Below, piece by piece: positions 23,017-23,584 of a stretch of DNA of 23,584 bases (positions within the stretch are counted from its first letter, which is position 1; each line of letters begins with the position of its first letter). The stretch covers positions 1 through 23,584 of the forward strand of contig LSSH01000021.1 of NCBI GenBank assembly GCA_001595885.1. The letters run 5' to 3'. The DNA is from Candidatus Proteinoplasmatales archaeon SG8-5. Its GTDB lineage: Archaea; Thermoplasmatota; Thermoplasmata; SG8-5. The translations under genes and the position numbers were made by a program. The notes below the pieces were generated by a model. That model saw only the letters and a program-made list of their open reading frames with translations, ran no database searches and was not told the origin of the DNA.

Positions 23017-23584
23017 ACTCCGACATCAGCTCCCTGAACATCTCCTCCTGCTCTTCGTCGAGGGTGAGGAGGAACTTCTTAAGCAGTTCAAGCTGGGTTT
23101 TGGAGATTTTTCCGCTCTCCAGAAAATCGCTCGCATCCTTACCGACTGTCTCCCGCTTCTGTTTCAGCCTGACCTGGGTGGGCACCAATTTGTTGATGTT
23201 GTCTTGCTTTATCTTCTCGACCAGTTGTTTGCGTAATATAAACTTCTGAACCTTTCCCCTTCCACTGATGGGCAGATTCGTACCCACGAACACGTACCTC
23301 GGGACCTTGGCGCTGGCAATTTTTTCATAACAATAATCCACAACTTCCTGACCGGTGATCGACGATCCGCTTTTCGGATTTACGACGACGGCAACCAACT
23401 CACCCATGTCATGATCCGGCACTCCTACAACAGAGACCTCATGTATCTTCGGATGCTCGATGAGGAACTCCTCTACCTCGCGCGGGTAGACGTTGAATCC
23501 GCCCACTATAACGAGGTCCTTCTTCCGCCCGACTATCCTCACGTAGCCATCCTCGTCAATGGTTGCCAGGTCGCCGGTGTAAAG
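23009..23584 (-). CDS. C-terminal part of an AMP-forming acyl-CoA ligase (partial), with a long tail
   Basis: The frame runs off the right edge, so only the last 191 residues are present. They start LYTGDLATIDEDGY and continue through VGRKKDLVIVGGFNVYPREVE, VVGVPDHDMGE and the catalytic-lysine motif PISGRGKVQKF, the standard C-terminal domain of adenylate-forming ligases. Most members end 10-20 residues after that lysine; here about 80 residues follow, rich in Lys and Glu, with a helical acidic end (LTLDEEQEEMFRELMSESE). The tail could mediate interaction or regulation. The substrate is not readable because the acyl-binding domain lies outside the window. It is convergent with the activase gene, five bases between stops. 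Confidence 0.88.
   Translation of the reverse strand, partial: LYTGDLATIDEDGYVRIVGRKKDLVIVGGFNVYPREVEEFLIEHPKIHEVSVVGVPDHDMGELVAVVVNPKSGSSITGQEVVDYCYEKIASAKVPRYVFVGTNLPISGRGKVQKFILRKQLVEKIKQDNINKLVPTQVRLKQKRETVGKDASDFLESGKISKTQLELLKKFLLTLDEEQEEMFRELMSESE

Overview
The window reads as a catabolic island of an anaerobic archaeon. Support for archaea: many AGG arginine codons in otherwise G/C-rich coding sequence, a thiolase/DUF35 pair, a DUF2080 small protein, a fused ADP-forming acyl-CoA synthetase, and TATA-like AT-rich boxes before the divergent gene starts. Strong GGAGG/GAGGTG ribosome binding sites and tight ATGA overlaps would fit Thermoplasmatota or another euryarchaeal line, but the lineage cannot be fixed from the sequence alone. 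There are no RNA genes, insertion sequences or CRISPR arrays, and coding density is very high.

Layout. Positions 1-87 hold the end of a probable acyl-CoA thioesterase. Positions 105-2410 (minus strand) carry an SDR reductase, a thiolase and a shortened DUF35 partner. A 178-base divergent spacer with paired TTGTA/TACAA palindromes follows. Positions 2589-14156 (plus strand) look like one operon of about 11.5 kb: a DUF2080 AbrB-like protein, a GNAT, the four subunits of a bzd-type ATP-dependent benzoyl-CoA reductase (N, O, P, Q), a two-cluster ferredoxin, a large FeS/FAD oxidoreductase, a second GNAT, a small CxxC protein, an MBL-fold hydrolase, a MoaD-like protein, a tungsten-type aldehyde:ferredoxin oxidoreductase (AOR) and its four-cluster FeS partner. 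Positions 14162-22042 (minus strand) carry a second operon, listed here from its promoter-proximal gene: a single 2-hydroxyacyl-CoA dehydratase/BcrB-family subunit, an ADP-forming acyl-CoA synthetase, an AMP-forming acyl-CoA ligase, a PanE-type reductase, a CoA-disulfide-reductase-like flavoprotein and a methyltransferase. Divergent from it is a lone HgdC/BcrA-type ATPase activase (22218-23003). The window ends in a truncated second AMP-forming ligase.

How it fits together (inference from families and gene order). Aromatic or similar acids are activated to CoA thioesters by the ligases. The bzd-type reductase dearomatises an aryl-CoA at the cost of ATP, with electrons from the ferredoxin recharged by the NAD(P)H-type oxidoreductase. 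The AOR/FeS module oxidises an aldehyde (or acts like BamBC) and may feed the same electron pool. The SDR and thiolase act in beta-oxidation-like steps, and the ADP-forming synthetase recovers ATP from acyl-CoA. The second dehydratase-family subunit and its own activase point to another radical dehydration or reduction. No ring hydrolase or dienoyl-CoA hydratase is visible here, so the actual substrate is unproven.
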